61,807 bases of DNA from an uncultured Prevotella sp. (GTDB taxonomy: Bacteria; Bacteroidota; Bacteroidia; Bacteroidales; Bacteroidaceae), in assembly GCA_947170725.1 (NCBI GenBank), contig CAMVUM010000017.1, positions 1 through 61,807 of the forward strand, written 5' to 3'. Shown here in pieces: positions 35,081 through 46,373 of this stretch. Every line of letters starts with the position of its first letter. The stretch's first letter is position 1. The translations under genes and the position numbers were made by a program. Under the pieces are notes generated by a model. It was not told the DNA's origin. It saw only the letters and a list, made by a program, of their open reading frames with translations, and did no database searches.

Positions 35081-36697
<1,617 letters not shown>

Positions 36698-36708
36698 GTA
36701 TTGATGAC

Positions 36709-36840
36709 TTGTCGGCTGCGCCGATGTGGAATTATTTAATTACGAATTGCCTGCGGATAGTAAGTTCCTGAATTTTGCCTGCGACATTACTCCCGCAGGC
36801 AATTCGTAATTAAATAATTCCACATCGGCGCAGCCGACAA
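36709..36840. repeat. Perfect 48-bp inverted repeat, 36-nt loop
   Basis: Arms 36709-36756 and 36793-36840 are exact reverse complements over 48 bp, starting TTGTCGGCTGCGCCGATG and running through an AT-rich core to CCTGCGG. It starts 12 bp after the ABC-F stop, so it may terminate transcription, but it is several times longer than needed and has no T-run. A non-autonomous mobile element (MITE) or an extragenic palindrome is more likely. Confidence 0.75.
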
Positions 36841-36942
36841 CTCATTAATCATAACTCATAATTCAAATTTCAAAAAGAAATGGCATGCTTTTTGCTACAC
36901 ATACATTATATAATATTAATATATAATCTCTAAATCATCGAT

Positions 36943-37539
36943 ATGAAAGAAAAGACAAATATAAACGAGGAGAACATTCTCGACAAGGAGGAAATGACAG
37001 AGGAGACTGTGAATGACAATTCTGCCGACGGAAAGCAACAGGAAGAAGAGGCACAAACAGCCGGAGCAGAGGAAAAGGCGGAAGAGAAAGACCCGCTGAC
37101 ACTCGCCAACGAAAAGATTGCTGAGCTGGAGGACAAATATCTACGCACCGTAGCCGAATTTGACAACTACCGCAAACGTGTGCTCAAAGAGAAGACAGAA
37201 CTGATTCTCAATGGCGGAGCAAGAGTGGCAGAAGCCGTTCTTCCAGTTCTTGACGACATGGAGCGCGCCATCGCCAACGGCGAGAAGACTGACGATCTGC
37301 AGGTGTTGCGCGAGGGCATGGAGCTGATTCACGCCAAATTCGTCAAGACACTCGAAAGTCAGGGAGTCAAGAAGATTGAGACAGAGAACGCTGACTTTGA
37401 CACCGACGTTCACGAGGCCGTGGCAATGGTTCCCGGTATGGGCGACGACAAGAAAGGCAAGGTCATCGACTGCATACAGGCAGGATATAAGATAAACGAC
37501 AAAGTCATACGTCACGCCAAAGTGGCAGTAGGACAATAA
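36943..37539 (+). CDS. grpE: Nucleotide exchange factor GrpE
   Basis: 198 residues. A long acidic, disordered N-terminus of about 50 residues leads into the dimerisation coiled coil (LANEKIAELEDKYLRTVAEF, then DNYRKRVLKEK) and the C-terminal beta domain ending NDKVIRHAKVAVGQ, a GrpE signature (IRPAxVxV-like). GrpE releases ADP from DnaK. It is followed by dnaJ after 24 bp, and dnaK is not in the window. No perfect TAnnTTTG was found in the AT-rich leader. Confidence 0.96.
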   Translation: MKEKTNINEENILDKEEMTEETVNDNSADGKQQEEEAQTAGAEEKAEEKDPLTLANEKIAELEDKYLRTVAEFDNYRKRVLKEKTELILNGGARVAEAVLPVLDDMERAIANGEKTDDLQVLREGMELIHAKFVKTLESQGVKKIETENADFDTDVHEAVAMVPGMGDDKKGKVIDCIQAGYKINDKVIRHAKVAVGQ

Positions 37540-37563
37540 GCAGACATCTACCATCAGAACATC

Positions 37564-38727
37564 ATGGCAAAGAGAGACTACTATGAAGTGCTGGGCGTCA
37601 GCAAGAGCGCTTCAGAAGACGAGATAAAGAAGGCTTACCGCAAGATAGCCATCAAGTATCACCCCGACCGTAACCCCGGAAACAAGGAGGCAGAAGAGAA
37701 ATTCAAGGAGGCAGCCGAGGCTTACGACGTGCTGCACGACCCGCAGAAACGCCAGCAGTACGACCAGTTCGGTTTCAGCGGCCCTGCCGGAGGCGGTGGA
37801 TTCGGTGGCGGATTCGGCGGCGGCATGAATATGGACGACATATTCTCCATGTTCGGCGACATCTTCGGAGGACGCGCAGGAGGCGGTTTCGGAGGTGGTT
37901 TCGGAGGCGGACAGCGCCGTCCGCAGCAGCATCGCGGAAGTGACCTGAGACTGAAGGTACGCCTGTCGCTGAGCGAGATTGCCAACGGTGTGACGAAGAA
38001 GTTCAAGGTCCGCAAGGACATGACCTGCTCCCACTGTCATGGAAGCGGCGCTGAGGCCGGCAGCGGAACGGAGACATGTCCCACATGTCACGGCTCCGGT
38101 GTGATAACCCACACGACACAGAGCATCTTCGGCATGATGCAGACACAGGGTGTGTGCCCCACCTGCGGAGGCGAAGGCACGGTGATAAAGAATAAATGCC
38201 ATGTCTGCGGAGGCTCCGGAGTAGAAAAGGGCGAGGAAGTCGTGGAAATCAAAATCCCGGCCGGTGTGGCCGAAGGCATGATTGTCAACGTTCCGGGAAA
38301 GGGAAACGCCGGCCACCGCAACGGTATCAGCGGCGACATCCAGGTGTTCATCACGGAAGAGGAGAACAACACGTTCGTGCGTGACGGCAACGATGTAATC
38401 TACAACCTACTGCTCGACTTCCCGACAGCGGCTCTCGGCGGCGACGTGGAAATTCCGACAATTGAGGGCACGCAGCTGAAAGTGAAGATTGACAGCGGCA
38501 CGCAGCCGGGCAAGACTTTGCGTCTGCGCGGAAAAGGACTGCCGGCAGTGCAGGGCTACGGACGCGGCATGGGAGACCTTGTTGTCAATATCAGCGTCTA
38601 TGTGCCGAAAACGCTGAGCCGCGACGAGAAAGACGCACTGACAAAGTTGCGCGACAGCGACAACTTCAAAGGCGATTCGTCGACAAAGCGTTCAATCTTT
38701 GAAAGGTTCAAGAACTATTTCAACTGA
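37564..38727 (+). CDS. dnaJ: Chaperone DnaJ
   Basis: 387 residues with all type I features: J domain with YHPDRNPGN (HPD at about 33-35), Gly/Phe region (about 75-120, [13 protein letters not shown]), four CxxCxGxG zinc repeats ([32 protein letters not shown], about 155-220), then the substrate-binding C-terminal domains. It stimulates DnaK ATPase and holds unfolded clients. It is co-transcribed with grpE. Confidence 0.97.
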   Translation: MAKRDYYEVLGVSKSASEDEIKKAYRKIAIKYHPDRNPGNKEAEEKFKEAAEAYDVLHDPQKRQQYDQFGFSGPAGGGGFGGGFGGGMNMDDIFSMFGDIFGGRAGGGFGGGFGGGQRRPQQHRGSDLRLKVRLSLSEIANGVTKKFKVRKDMTCSHCHGSGAEAGSGTETCPTCHGSGVITHTTQSIFGMMQTQGVCPTCGGEGTVIKNKCHVCGGSGVEKGEEVVEIKIPAGVAEGMIVNVPGKGNAGHRNGISGDIQVFITEEENNTFVRDGNDVIYNLLLDFPTAALGGDVEIPTIEGTQLKVKIDSGTQPGKTLRLRGKGLPAVQGYGRGMGDLVVNISVYVPKTLSRDEKDALTKLRDSDNFKGDSSTKRSIFERFKNYFN

Positions 38728-38760
38728 TTTTCAGCTTTCATCATATTGAATTAATCAATG

Positions 38761-38829
38761 GCGAAAGCCAATACCGGACATAGAGATGTGAAATCATACT
38801 CTTTGAATATTGACGGTATTGGCTTTCGC
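38761..38829 (+). terminator. Hairpin after dnaJ
   Basis: 16-bp perfect inverted repeat GCGAAAGCCAATACCG and complement, 37-nt loop, 34 bp after the dnaJ stop. There is no long T-run after it, so termination strength is uncertain. Confidence 0.5.
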
Positions 38830-38883
38830 TTCAAAATGGACAGCGGAACGGTCGTTCCAATATCCCCCTAACTTACGGAAAAC

Positions 38884-40194
38884 ATGACCTACAAGGAAAC
38901 GACAGAATATCTGTTCACAAGAATACCGATGTTTGAACGGCAGGGCGCATCGGGCTATAAGGAAGGGCTTACAAACACCTTGGCTTTGGACGAACATTTC
39001 GGCCATCCGCACCGTAACTACCGCACTATACACGTCGGAGGGACGAACGGGAAAGGTTCCTGTGCCCACACTTTGGCCGCCATACTGCAGCAATGCGGAC
39101 TGAAAACAGGTCTGTACACGTCCCCACACCTCATTGACTTCCGCGAACGGATACGCATCAACGGCCAACCGATAGACGAAGACTATGTTGTTGACTTCGT
39201 TGAACGCGAACGCGGCTTCTTCGAACCTCTATATCCATCATTCTTTGAAGTAACCACGGCAATGGCCTTGCGCTATTTCAGCGACATGAAGGTGGATGTG
39301 GCCGTCATTGAGGTCGGTCTCGGAGGCAGGCTTGACTGCACTAATATCATCACCCCTATCCTTTCCGTAATCACCAATATCAGTTTTGACCACACGCAGT
39401 TTCTCGGCGATACGCTTGGAAAAATCGCCGGAGAGAAAGCCGGTATAATAAAAAGCGGGATACCTGTTGTAATCGGCGAAACGACAGAGGAAACCCGACC
39501 GGTATTTTTCCGCAAGGCGGAGGAAGCCGGCGCGCCTATAATCTTTGCAGAAGACCATCCCGAAGTGACCGCTGCCACACCTTCTGAGAACGGAGGTATG
39601 GTTTATGAGACAGAACATTGGGGGCGCATAAACGGAGAACTCGGAGGGATGTATCAGGCCTGCAACACAAACACAATTCTCCATGCCGTAAACCAACTGC
39701 TAAATACGAGCGTCCTTGGCAAATACCGTGAAAAACCGAAAATACTATCGGAGATAATACGTAAGGCTTTTGCCGGCGTCACGGAAACCACCGGCTTGAT
39801 GGGAAGATGGCAGAAAATACAAGAGCGGCCTACTGTAGTATGCGATGCCGGACACAATACCGGAGGCTGGAAATACATCAGCAGACAGTTGGAAAACATG
39901 CCATGCAAACAACTACATATAGTTTTCGGTATGGTTGACGACAAGGACATAAGCAGCGTTATGGACATGATGCCTTCGAAAGCCAAATACTATTTCACCA
40001 AAGCAGACAGCAAACGGGCTTTGCACGAAAACACAGTGAAACAGCTCGCATCATCCCACGGACTGACAGGAGACAGCTACCCGGACGTAAGCACGGCATA
40101 TAGGGCTGCATTGGAAATTGCCGGAGAGGATGATGTCATATTCGTTGGAGGCAGTTGCTATGTCATTGCCGACTTCCTGAAAAGTTGCATTTAG
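38884..40194 (+). CDS. folC: Bifunctional folylpolyglutamate/dihydrofolate synthase
   Basis: 436 residues, Mur-ligase fold. ATP-binding loop HVGGTNGKGSCAHTLAAIL near 50-68, then LYTSPHLIDFRERIRING, ITNISFDHTQFLGDTLG with KAGIIKSGIPVV near 180-195, and CDAGHNTGGWK near 320. It adds glutamate to dihydropteroate and to folates in the cytoplasm. Monocistronic in appearance. Confidence 0.94.
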   Translation: MTYKETTEYLFTRIPMFERQGASGYKEGLTNTLALDEHFGHPHRNYRTIHVGGTNGKGSCAHTLAAILQQCGLKTGLYTSPHLIDFRERIRINGQPIDEDYVVDFVERERGFFEPLYPSFFEVTTAMALRYFSDMKVDVAVIEVGLGGRLDCTNIITPILSVITNISFDHTQFLGDTLGKIAGEKAGIIKSGIPVVIGETTEETRPVFFRKAEEAGAPIIFAEDHPEVTAATPSENGGMVYETEHWGRINGELGGMYQACNTNTILHAVNQLLNTSVLGKYREKPKILSEIIRKAFAGVTETTGLMGRWQKIQERPTVVCDAGHNTGGWKYISRQLENMPCKQLHIVFGMVDDKDISSVMDMMPSKAKYYFTKADSKRALHENTVKQLASSHGLTGDSYPDVSTAYRAALEIAGEDDVIFVGGSCYVIADFLKSCI

Positions 40195-40302
40195 GTGTTT
40201 TTAACACAGGGCGTGACGTTTTTTTTCACATTTCGTTCGCCATTTTCGTTTTTTTTAGGTTACTTTGCAACAACATAATCAATAACTAAAAACAACGGAT
40301 TT

Positions 40303-41391
40303 ATGACGAACACAACGGAAAACGCTAATCTGTGTGGACTGAACAGAAAAGACTTTCAGACCACCATTAACGGTAAGAAGACCGATCTCTACATATTGAG
40401 AAACAGAAAAGGATATGAAGTGGCAATAACAAACTATGGTGGCGCGATTGTAGCCATTATGGTGCCGGACAGAGACGGCAAAGTAGCTAATGTCATTCAG
40501 GGACATGACAACATACAGGATGTCATCAACAGCCCCGAGCCGTTCCTCTCAACACTTATCGGACGCTACGGCAACAGAATCTGCCGTGGACAGTTTACAC
40601 TCAACAAGAAAGAATATCAGCTGGCCATCAACAACGGTCCTAACGCCCTGCACGGCGGTCCAACCGGATATCACGCCCGCGTTTGGGATGCACGCCAGAT
40701 GGGTCCGCGCTCACTCGCGCTCAACTACATCTCGGCATACGGAGAGGAAGGATTTACAGGCGAACTCCGCGTTACAGTAGAGTTTACATTTACGGATGCT
40801 AATGAACTTGTCATCGAATATCTCGCTACAACAAACAAAAAGACAGTTCTTAACCTAACACACCACGGTTTCTTCAGTCTTGCCGGAATCGCAAACCCGA
40901 CACCGACTATCGACAATCTTGTTTGCGAAATCAATGCCAACTATTATCTTCCCATTGACGAGACTTCCATCCCGACAGGAGAAATCCGTTCTGTCAAAGG
41001 CACACCGTTCGACTTCATCAATCCGAAGGAAGTGGGACGCGACATCGATGCAGATGACGAGCAGATAAAGAACGGCGCAGGCTACGACCACTGCTTCGTT
41101 CTCAACAAGAAAGAGGAAGGCGAGCTTAGTTATGCAGCAAAGATTACGGAACCTATCAGCGGCCGCACAATGGAAGTCTACACAACCGAACCCGGCGTAC
41201 AGGTATATACGGACAACTGGGCCGACGGATATGCAGGACAACACGGCTCAACGTTCCCGCGCCGCTCGGCAATCTGCTTCGAATGCCAGCACTTCCCCGA
41301 CACGCCGAATCATCCATACTTCCCATCCGTAACATTGGGACCGGGACAGCAATACAAACAAAAAACAATCTACAAGTTCGGAACAGAATAA
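40303..41391 (+). CDS. galM: Aldose 1-epimerase (cytoplasmic mutarotase)
   Basis: 362 residues without a signal peptide. GalM motifs: GRYGNRICRGQFTLN near 86-100, LHGGPTGYHARVWD near 116-129 (His), LTHHGFFSLAG near 185-195 (catalytic His) and EPGVQVYTDNW near 297-307 (catalytic Glu). It interconverts alpha and beta anomers of galactose or glucose so that galactokinase can act. It is first in a galM-permease-galK cluster, separated from the permease by a hairpin (41409-41441). The leader has a near-consensus box TTACTTTG at 40260-40267. Confidence 0.92.
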   Translation: MTNTTENANLCGLNRKDFQTTINGKKTDLYILRNRKGYEVAITNYGGAIVAIMVPDRDGKVANVIQGHDNIQDVINSPEPFLSTLIGRYGNRICRGQFTLNKKEYQLAINNGPNALHGGPTGYHARVWDARQMGPRSLALNYISAYGEEGFTGELRVTVEFTFTDANELVIEYLATTNKKTVLNLTHHGFFSLAGIANPTPTIDNLVCEINANYYLPIDETSIPTGEIRSVKGTPFDFINPKEVGRDIDADDEQIKNGAGYDHCFVLNKKEEGELSYAAKITEPISGRTMEVYTTEPGVQVYTDNWADGYAGQHGSTFPRRSAICFECQHFPDTPNHPYFPSVTLGPGQQYKQKTIYKFGTE

Positions 41392-41408
41392 CATCAGTCA
41401 TATGTTTC

Positions 41409-41441
41409 TATGGCCTCTTGTCCCTATGACAGGAGGCCATA
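41409..41441 (+). promoter_or_regulatory. Hairpin between galM and the sugar permease
   Basis: 14-bp stem TATGGCCTCTTGTC paired with GACAGGAGGCCATA (one G-U pair), 5-nt loop. No T-run follows directly, so it is more likely a processing or attenuation point than a full terminator. Confidence 0.55.
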
Positions 41442-41511
41442 GACAATTGTGTGATACAACAAAGACTTTTATCAATCAACTATTAATTTAGAACAATAAC
41501 TTAACAGTAAA

Positions 41512-42810
41512 ATGTCAGATTCACAAAAAAAACAAGGCAGCAATATGGTTGCCATTATCACGATGTGTTTCATCTTTGCGATGATTTCATTCGTAACAAA
41601 CATGGGAGCTCCATTCGGAAATATCTGGGGATATACATACGAATGGGCAGGAATGATGGGAAACATGATGAACTTTGCGGCCTATCTGTTCATGGGTATC
41701 CCTGCCGGTAACATGCTCGTAAAATACGGCTACAAGAAGACTGCCCTCATTGCCCTCGCAGTAGGCGTCATCGGTCTTGCCATCCAATACACGTCAAGCA
41801 TCTTCGGTGCCGACATAAAGACATTCACATATGAAGGCCAGGTTATAGCCCTCAATCTTATAATATATCTGCTCGGAGCATTCATCTGCGGTTTCTGCGT
41901 ATGTATGCTCAACACCGTCGTAAACCCCATGCTCAACATTCTCGGTGGAGGCGGCAACCGCGGCAACCAGTTCATTCAGATTGGCGGAACACTCAACTCA
42001 CTCACAGGAACCCTCACCCCTCTGCTCACCGGTATGCTCATAGGAACAGTTACGGCCGGCACCAGCATGAGCGACGTATCCCCGCTTCTCTTCGTGGGTA
42101 TGGCCGTATTCACAATCTCTTTCTTCATCATCGCCAAAGTACATATCCCTGAGCCGCAGGCCGAAATAAAAGAAAAGGTAAGCATAACAAGCCCGCTGAA
42201 ATTCCGTCACTGCGTACTCGGCGTCATCGCCATATTCTTCTACGTGGGTGTTGAAATAGGTATTCCCGCCGAACTGAACTTCTACATATCCGGAATGGAT
42301 TTCGAAGGCGCAGCTGCCGTCGGCGGTTCTTTTGCTGCGGTTTATTGGCTGCTCATGATGTGCGGCCGTTTCATCAGCAGCTTCATCAGCGGCAAAGTTT
42401 CGACAAAAGTCCAGATGACAGCTGTTTCGACCATCGCCATCACACTCCTTCTCATTGCCATATTGCTGCCAGAGAGCAGCACAATGAAAGTTCCGTTCAT
42501 AAGCGTTGACTGCACCATCCCGACAAAATGCGTCTTCATAGCCATCTGCGGACTGTGCACTTCAATCATGTGGGGTGGAATTTTCAACCTTGCCGTTGAA
42601 GGACTTGGCAAATATACGGCTCCGGCATCCGGCCTTTTCATGACAATGGTTGTTGGTGGTGGCATCATGCCCCTCATACAGCACGCCATTGCAAAATCGT
42701 CTGCAGGCGCCATTGCCAGCTATTGGCTCGTAATAGCAATGATTGCCTACATCCTGTTCTACAGCCTCATCGGCTCAAAGAACGTAAACAAGGACATTCC
42801 CGTTGACTAA
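41512..42810 (+). CDS. MFS sugar permease, FHS (glucose/galactose) type
   Basis: 432 residues with about 12 hydrophobic helices. The core pattern (YLFMGIPAGNMLVKYGYKK near 60-80 with its MFS loop, FCVCMLNTVVNPMLN near 130, GNRGNQFIQIGGTLNSLTG near 147-166, GVEIGIPAELNFYI near 248) resembles the fucose-galactose-glucose:H+ symporter group. Lying between galM and galK, the substrate is most likely D-galactose. It sits in the inner membrane, 36 bp ahead of galK. Confidence 0.85.
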   Translation: MSDSQKKQGSNMVAIITMCFIFAMISFVTNMGAPFGNIWGYTYEWAGMMGNMMNFAAYLFMGIPAGNMLVKYGYKKTALIALAVGVIGLAIQYTSSIFGADIKTFTYEGQVIALNLIIYLLGAFICGFCVCMLNTVVNPMLNILGGGGNRGNQFIQIGGTLNSLTGTLTPLLTGMLIGTVTAGTSMSDVSPLLFVGMAVFTISFFIIAKVHIPEPQAEIKEKVSITSPLKFRHCVLGVIAIFFYVGVEIGIPAELNFYISGMDFEGAAAVGGSFAAVYWLLMMCGRFISSFISGKVSTKVQMTAVSTIAITLLLIAILLPESSTMKVPFISVDCTIPTKCVFIAICGLCTSIMWGGIFNLAVEGLGKYTAPASGLFMTMVVGGGIMPLIQHAIAKSSAGAIASYWLVIAMIAYILFYSLIGSKNVNKDIPVD

Positions 42811-42846
42811 AAACCAATTTACTAACCCAAATAAACATTAGAAACT

Positions 42847-44010
42847 ATGGATATAGAATTTGTAAGAAGCCGCTTCATCAAGCACTTTGATGGCAAGGAA
42901 GGCAATATCTACGCCTCTCCCGGACGTATTAATCTGATTGGTGAGCACACAGACTATAACGGTGGATTTGTTTTCCCCGGAGCCGTTGATAAAGGTATCA
43001 TGGCAGAAATGCGCCCTAACGACACCGAAAGCACCATACGTGCATACTCCATCGACCTGAAAGACCGCGTTGATTTCGACCTCAACGATCCTGCTGGTCC
43101 TAAGGCCAGCTGGGCTCGTTACATCTACGGCATCAGCCTTGAAATGAAGAAACTTGGCGTACCCGTCAAGGGATATAACATCGCTTTCGCCGGCGATGTG
43201 CCCCTCGGCGCCGGAATGTCCTCTTCCGCAGCCATGGAAAGCTGCTTCGCTTGCGGTCTGAACGACCTCTTCGGCGAGAACAAGGTGAGCAAGTGGGACA
43301 TGGTTCTTGCCGGACAGGCAACAGAGCACAACTACTGCGGCGTGAACTGCGGTATCATGGACCAGTTCGCAAGCGTCTTCGGCAAGGCCGGATGCCTGAT
43401 GCGCCTCGACTGCCGCAGCCGCGAGTTCGAATACTTCCCCTTCAATCCCGTAGGTTACAAGCTCGTTCTGCTTGACTCTGTCGTTAAGCATGAGTTGGCC
43501 GGTTCTCCCTACAACGACCGACGCAACAGTTGCGAGAATGTCGTTAAGCACATCGCCGCCAAACATCCGGAAGGCAAATTCGAGACCCTGCGCGACTGCA
43601 CATGGGAGCAGCTCGAAGAGGTTAAGGACGAAGTCGGAGCAGAAGACTACAGCCGCGCCAAGTTCGTGCTGGGCGAGAAGGACCGAGTCCTCGCTGTCTG
43701 CGAAGCCCTCAACGCCGGCGACTATGAGACCGTTGGCCAAAAGATGTACGAGACCCACCACGGGCTGTCAAAGGAGTATGAGGTTTCCTGCGAAGAGCTC
43801 GACTTCCTCAACGATATCGCCAAGGAGAACGGCGTAACCGGAAGCCGCATCATGGGCGGCGGTTTCGGCGGATGCACCATCAACCTCGTAAAGGAAGAAC
43901 TCTACGACAAGTTCATTGCCGACGCCAAAGCCAAGTTCAACGCCAAATACGGCCACGAGCCCAAAGTATATGACGTTGTCATCGGCGACGGCTCACGCAA
44001 GATTTGCTAA
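42847..44010 (+). CDS. galK: Galactokinase
   Basis: 387 residues, GHMP kinase. Substrate motif GRINLIGEHTDYNGGFVFP near 26-44, ATP loop PLGAGMSSSAAMES near 119-132, catalytic Asp region CGIMDQFASVFG near 169-180, and the C-terminal GGGFGGCTINLV near 337-348. It phosphorylates alpha-D-galactose to galactose-1-phosphate, the entry step of the Leloir pathway; galT and galE are not in the window. Followed by a clear terminator. Confidence 0.95.
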   Translation: MDIEFVRSRFIKHFDGKEGNIYASPGRINLIGEHTDYNGGFVFPGAVDKGIMAEMRPNDTESTIRAYSIDLKDRVDFDLNDPAGPKASWARYIYGISLEMKKLGVPVKGYNIAFAGDVPLGAGMSSSAAMESCFACGLNDLFGENKVSKWDMVLAGQATEHNYCGVNCGIMDQFASVFGKAGCLMRLDCRSREFEYFPFNPVGYKLVLLDSVVKHELAGSPYNDRRNSCENVVKHIAAKHPEGKFETLRDCTWEQLEEVKDEVGAEDYSRAKFVLGEKDRVLAVCEALNAGDYETVGQKMYETHHGLSKEYEVSCEELDFLNDIAKENGVTGSRIMGGGFGGCTINLVKEELYDKFIADAKAKFNAKYGHEPKVYDVVIGDGSRKIC

Positions 44011-44046
44011 AAGACCGTCTTATTATATATTCATATAAGATCAGAA

Positions 44047-44076
44047 GGATGTGCCGCAATGGCACATCCTTTTTTT
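44047..44076 (+). terminator. Intrinsic terminator after galK
   Basis: 9-bp stem GGATGTGCC / GGCACATCC, 5-nt loop, T7. The same stem sequence recurs in the hairpin between tkt and rpiB (57047-57100). Confidence 0.9.
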
Positions 44077-44399
44077 AATATTATACAATACCCTATTTCC
44101 AAGAATTTGAAGAACACCTATCCAATAAGGCTTATAATCAAAGAACGAATTGTTTTTTTAGTATAAGTCGTATGAAATAACACATCAGCTCTAAAAGAAG
44201 CGAAATAAAAAGGGACAGGAGTAGGTATGAATCCAAACTACATGAACTACTATTGCGCTCCATATAGGCACATGTCAAGCGGCACAAATACGCAAAGGAC
44301 CCATAGGGGCCGAAAAACGCGATTGTTTTTCTTCAAGAAATTTCAAATCATTTGATAATGATACAAACACAAAAACGCTGAAAAGCCTGTCAACACCCC

Positions 44400-44740
44400 A
44401 AATTGTCCGCATATTTCTAAATTTAACCCCCACGAGAAGAGGGACTTTCTGAAAAAATACGGATACAGACGCAAATATCGCAAGCATGCGGACATAAAAA
44501 AACGGTGGAATTTAAAGAACAATATTTACACAATCTCTAATACGCTAATTATTAGCAACTTATAAGCATCGGCAATTTAGAGACATGATTGCGAGCCCTC
44601 CGAAGGTCAGCCGGGAAGGCTTTACGGCTCTGCAACGAGAGCCTTACGGCAAGAAAATGACAGCTTTTCCGGTCAAAAACAGGTGTCAAAAACCGAGCAG
44701 TTCCTCTGTTCTGGAAAAGCCGAGAGAGCCTTACGGCATC
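44400..44740 (-). repeat. Second composite intergenic repeat (same modules as near 34.5 kb)
   Basis: Read on the minus strand: GCCGTAAGGCTCTC copies at about 44596-44740, then GTAAATATTGTT near 44520, then GCATGCTTGCGATATTTG (44480-44497) and TTTTTCAGAAAGT followed by CTCGT (about 44440-44465). Order and spacing match 34386-34850 on the plus strand. The remainder of the 44.1-45.16 kb gap is AT-rich, and I see no supported gene in it. Confidence 0.55.
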
Positions 44741-45097
44741 ACAATGGCCGATTTTCGATGCAGAAAACATTGAGAAACGGGACAAAAAAAGCTGCAAAAT
44801 GAGCTAAAACGGCAGCAAAAGGCCATGATGCGGGCTAAAACGGAATTTCTTTAGGAGGTTATTTTGTAAACAAAAAAAACACCATGCTTTGATAAAAACC
44901 TCGCGCCTCAGAGTCTTCGCATGTGAGCTTTCCACCAGCGAAAAGCCTTCGGACGGACGAAGGGAAAAACGCTACGAAACGGACGCTAAAACAGTGAACA
45001 AGTGGCAAATATACGTTAAGAAAAGTCAAAAGACGTCTTATTGGTGTAAAAACAACACTTTTTATGAAAAAAAACAAGTTTTTTCATTGTCAGGTCA

Positions 45098-45109
45098 AAT
45101 ATTAATATT
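45098..45109. promoter_or_regulatory. Candidate operator before the arabinose cluster
   Basis: AATATTAATATT, a perfect 12-bp palindrome 52 bp before the first arabinose gene. A related TATTATTAATATAA lies just ahead of the GH51 gene (53315-53328). AraR is the expected binder, but AT-rich palindromes of this kind also occur before grpE, so support is weak. Confidence 0.25.
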
Positions 45110-45161
45110 AATTTAGCAGCGAATTAATATAATCTTTAAAAAGATATAAAAACTACTGATA

Positions 45162-46331
45162 ATGAGAAACCTAACAACATCCTTCATGGGATTCGGCATT
45201 GCCATAGCCATGCTATCGGCTTGCACGTCCGGCCAGCAGACACCGGCTACAACAGTTTCGGGCCTCAATCCCGCCCAATTTGACTCTGTCATCAACGGCA
45301 AAAAAACAGCACTCTTCACGCTCAAGAACACCAACGGCATGGAAGTTTGTGTAACGAATTTCGGTGGTCGTGTCGTCTCACTCGTCGTTCCCGACAAGGA
45401 TGGCAATCCCACTGACGTAGTTCTCGGCTATGATAACGTCGCCCAGTATGCCGACGCCGAAAACTCGCCGAGCGACTACGGTTCGTCGGTTGGACGTTAT
45501 GCCAACCGCATCAATCAGGGAAAGATCACTGTCGACGGACAGGAGTATCAGCTGCCGCAGAACAATTTCGGCCACTGTCTCCACGGAGGACCCACCGGCT
45601 GGATGTATCAGGTATATGACGCAGAACAGCCAAATGACTCTACGCTTAAACTGACACTCGTCTCTCCCGACGGCGACAACGGCTTCCCCGGAACCGTTAC
45701 GGCGACAACGACATTCACCGTCCTGAGCAACAACACGCTCGACATCACCTTCGAGGCTACTACCGACAAGGAGACCGTCATCAACATGACCAACCACTCT
45801 TACTTCAACCTTAACGGCGATCCGGCCAACGAGGGCATGGACATGGTGCTCTACGTTAATGCCGACAACTATACACCAGCCGACTCTACATACATGACCA
45901 CCGGAGAAATAGCCCCTGTTGAAGGAACTCCGATGGACTTCCGCAAGGCCCATGCCATCGAAGAGACAATCGTGGACACTACGTTCCAGCAGATAAAGAA
46001 TGCCTCCGGATATGACCACAACTGGTGTCTGAACACATACAAGGACGGCAAGGGCGACGACACACAAGTTGCAGCTTCCCTCTATTCGCCGAAGACGGGC
46101 ATCATGCTCGAAATGTTCACCAACGAACCCGGCGTACAGGTCTATACCGGCAACTTCCAGGGAACGGGAATCACATGCAAGAAAGGCATCAAATATCCCA
46201 AACACGTGTCCGTATGTCTCGAGAGCCAGAAATATCCCGACTCACCCAACAAGAATGACTGGCCGTCACCCTACGTAAAGCCGGGCGAGAAATACTACAG
46301 CCACGTGGCCTACAGATTTTCGACTAAATAA
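45162..46331 (+). CDS. Exported aldose 1-epimerase lipoprotein of the arabinose cluster
   Basis: 389 residues. Unlike the cytoplasmic GalM at 40303 it has a lipoprotein signal peptide (MLSAC, Cys21). GalM motifs are intact: VGRYANRINQGKITVDG near 106-122, CLHGGPTGWMYQVYD near 142-156, MTNHSYFNLNG near 206-216 (catalytic His) and EPGVQVYTGNF near 321-331 (catalytic Glu). It probably equilibrates L-arabinose anomers in the periplasm before uptake by the symporter 42 bp downstream. It corresponds in position to araM of Bacteroides thetaiotaomicron. Confidence 0.88.
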   Translation: MRNLTTSFMGFGIAIAMLSACTSGQQTPATTVSGLNPAQFDSVINGKKTALFTLKNTNGMEVCVTNFGGRVVSLVVPDKDGNPTDVVLGYDNVAQYADAENSPSDYGSSVGRYANRINQGKITVDGQEYQLPQNNFGHCLHGGPTGWMYQVYDAEQPNDSTLKLTLVSPDGDNGFPGTVTATTTFTVLSNNTLDITFEATTDKETVINMTNHSYFNLNGDPANEGMDMVLYVNADNYTPADSTYMTTGEIAPVEGTPMDFRKAHAIEETIVDTTFQQIKNASGYDHNWCLNTYKDGKGDDTQVAASLYSPKTGIMLEMFTNEPGVQVYTGNFQGTGITCKKGIKYPKHVSVCLESQKYPDSPNKNDWPSPYVKPGEKYYSHVAYRFSTK

Positions 46332-46373
46332 CTTATTACTAACCCTATAAACCCAAGGTAAAACAAATCTATT

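Noticed and set aside
36709..36840. Inverton reading of the 48-bp palindrome
   Set aside because: The 36-nt loop has no TAnnTTTG match on either strand; kept as a palindrome or MITE candidate only.
44275..45116. Several short frames in the gap between galK and the arabinose cluster
   Set aside because: Low complexity, overlapping on both strands and partly inside the repeat modules.
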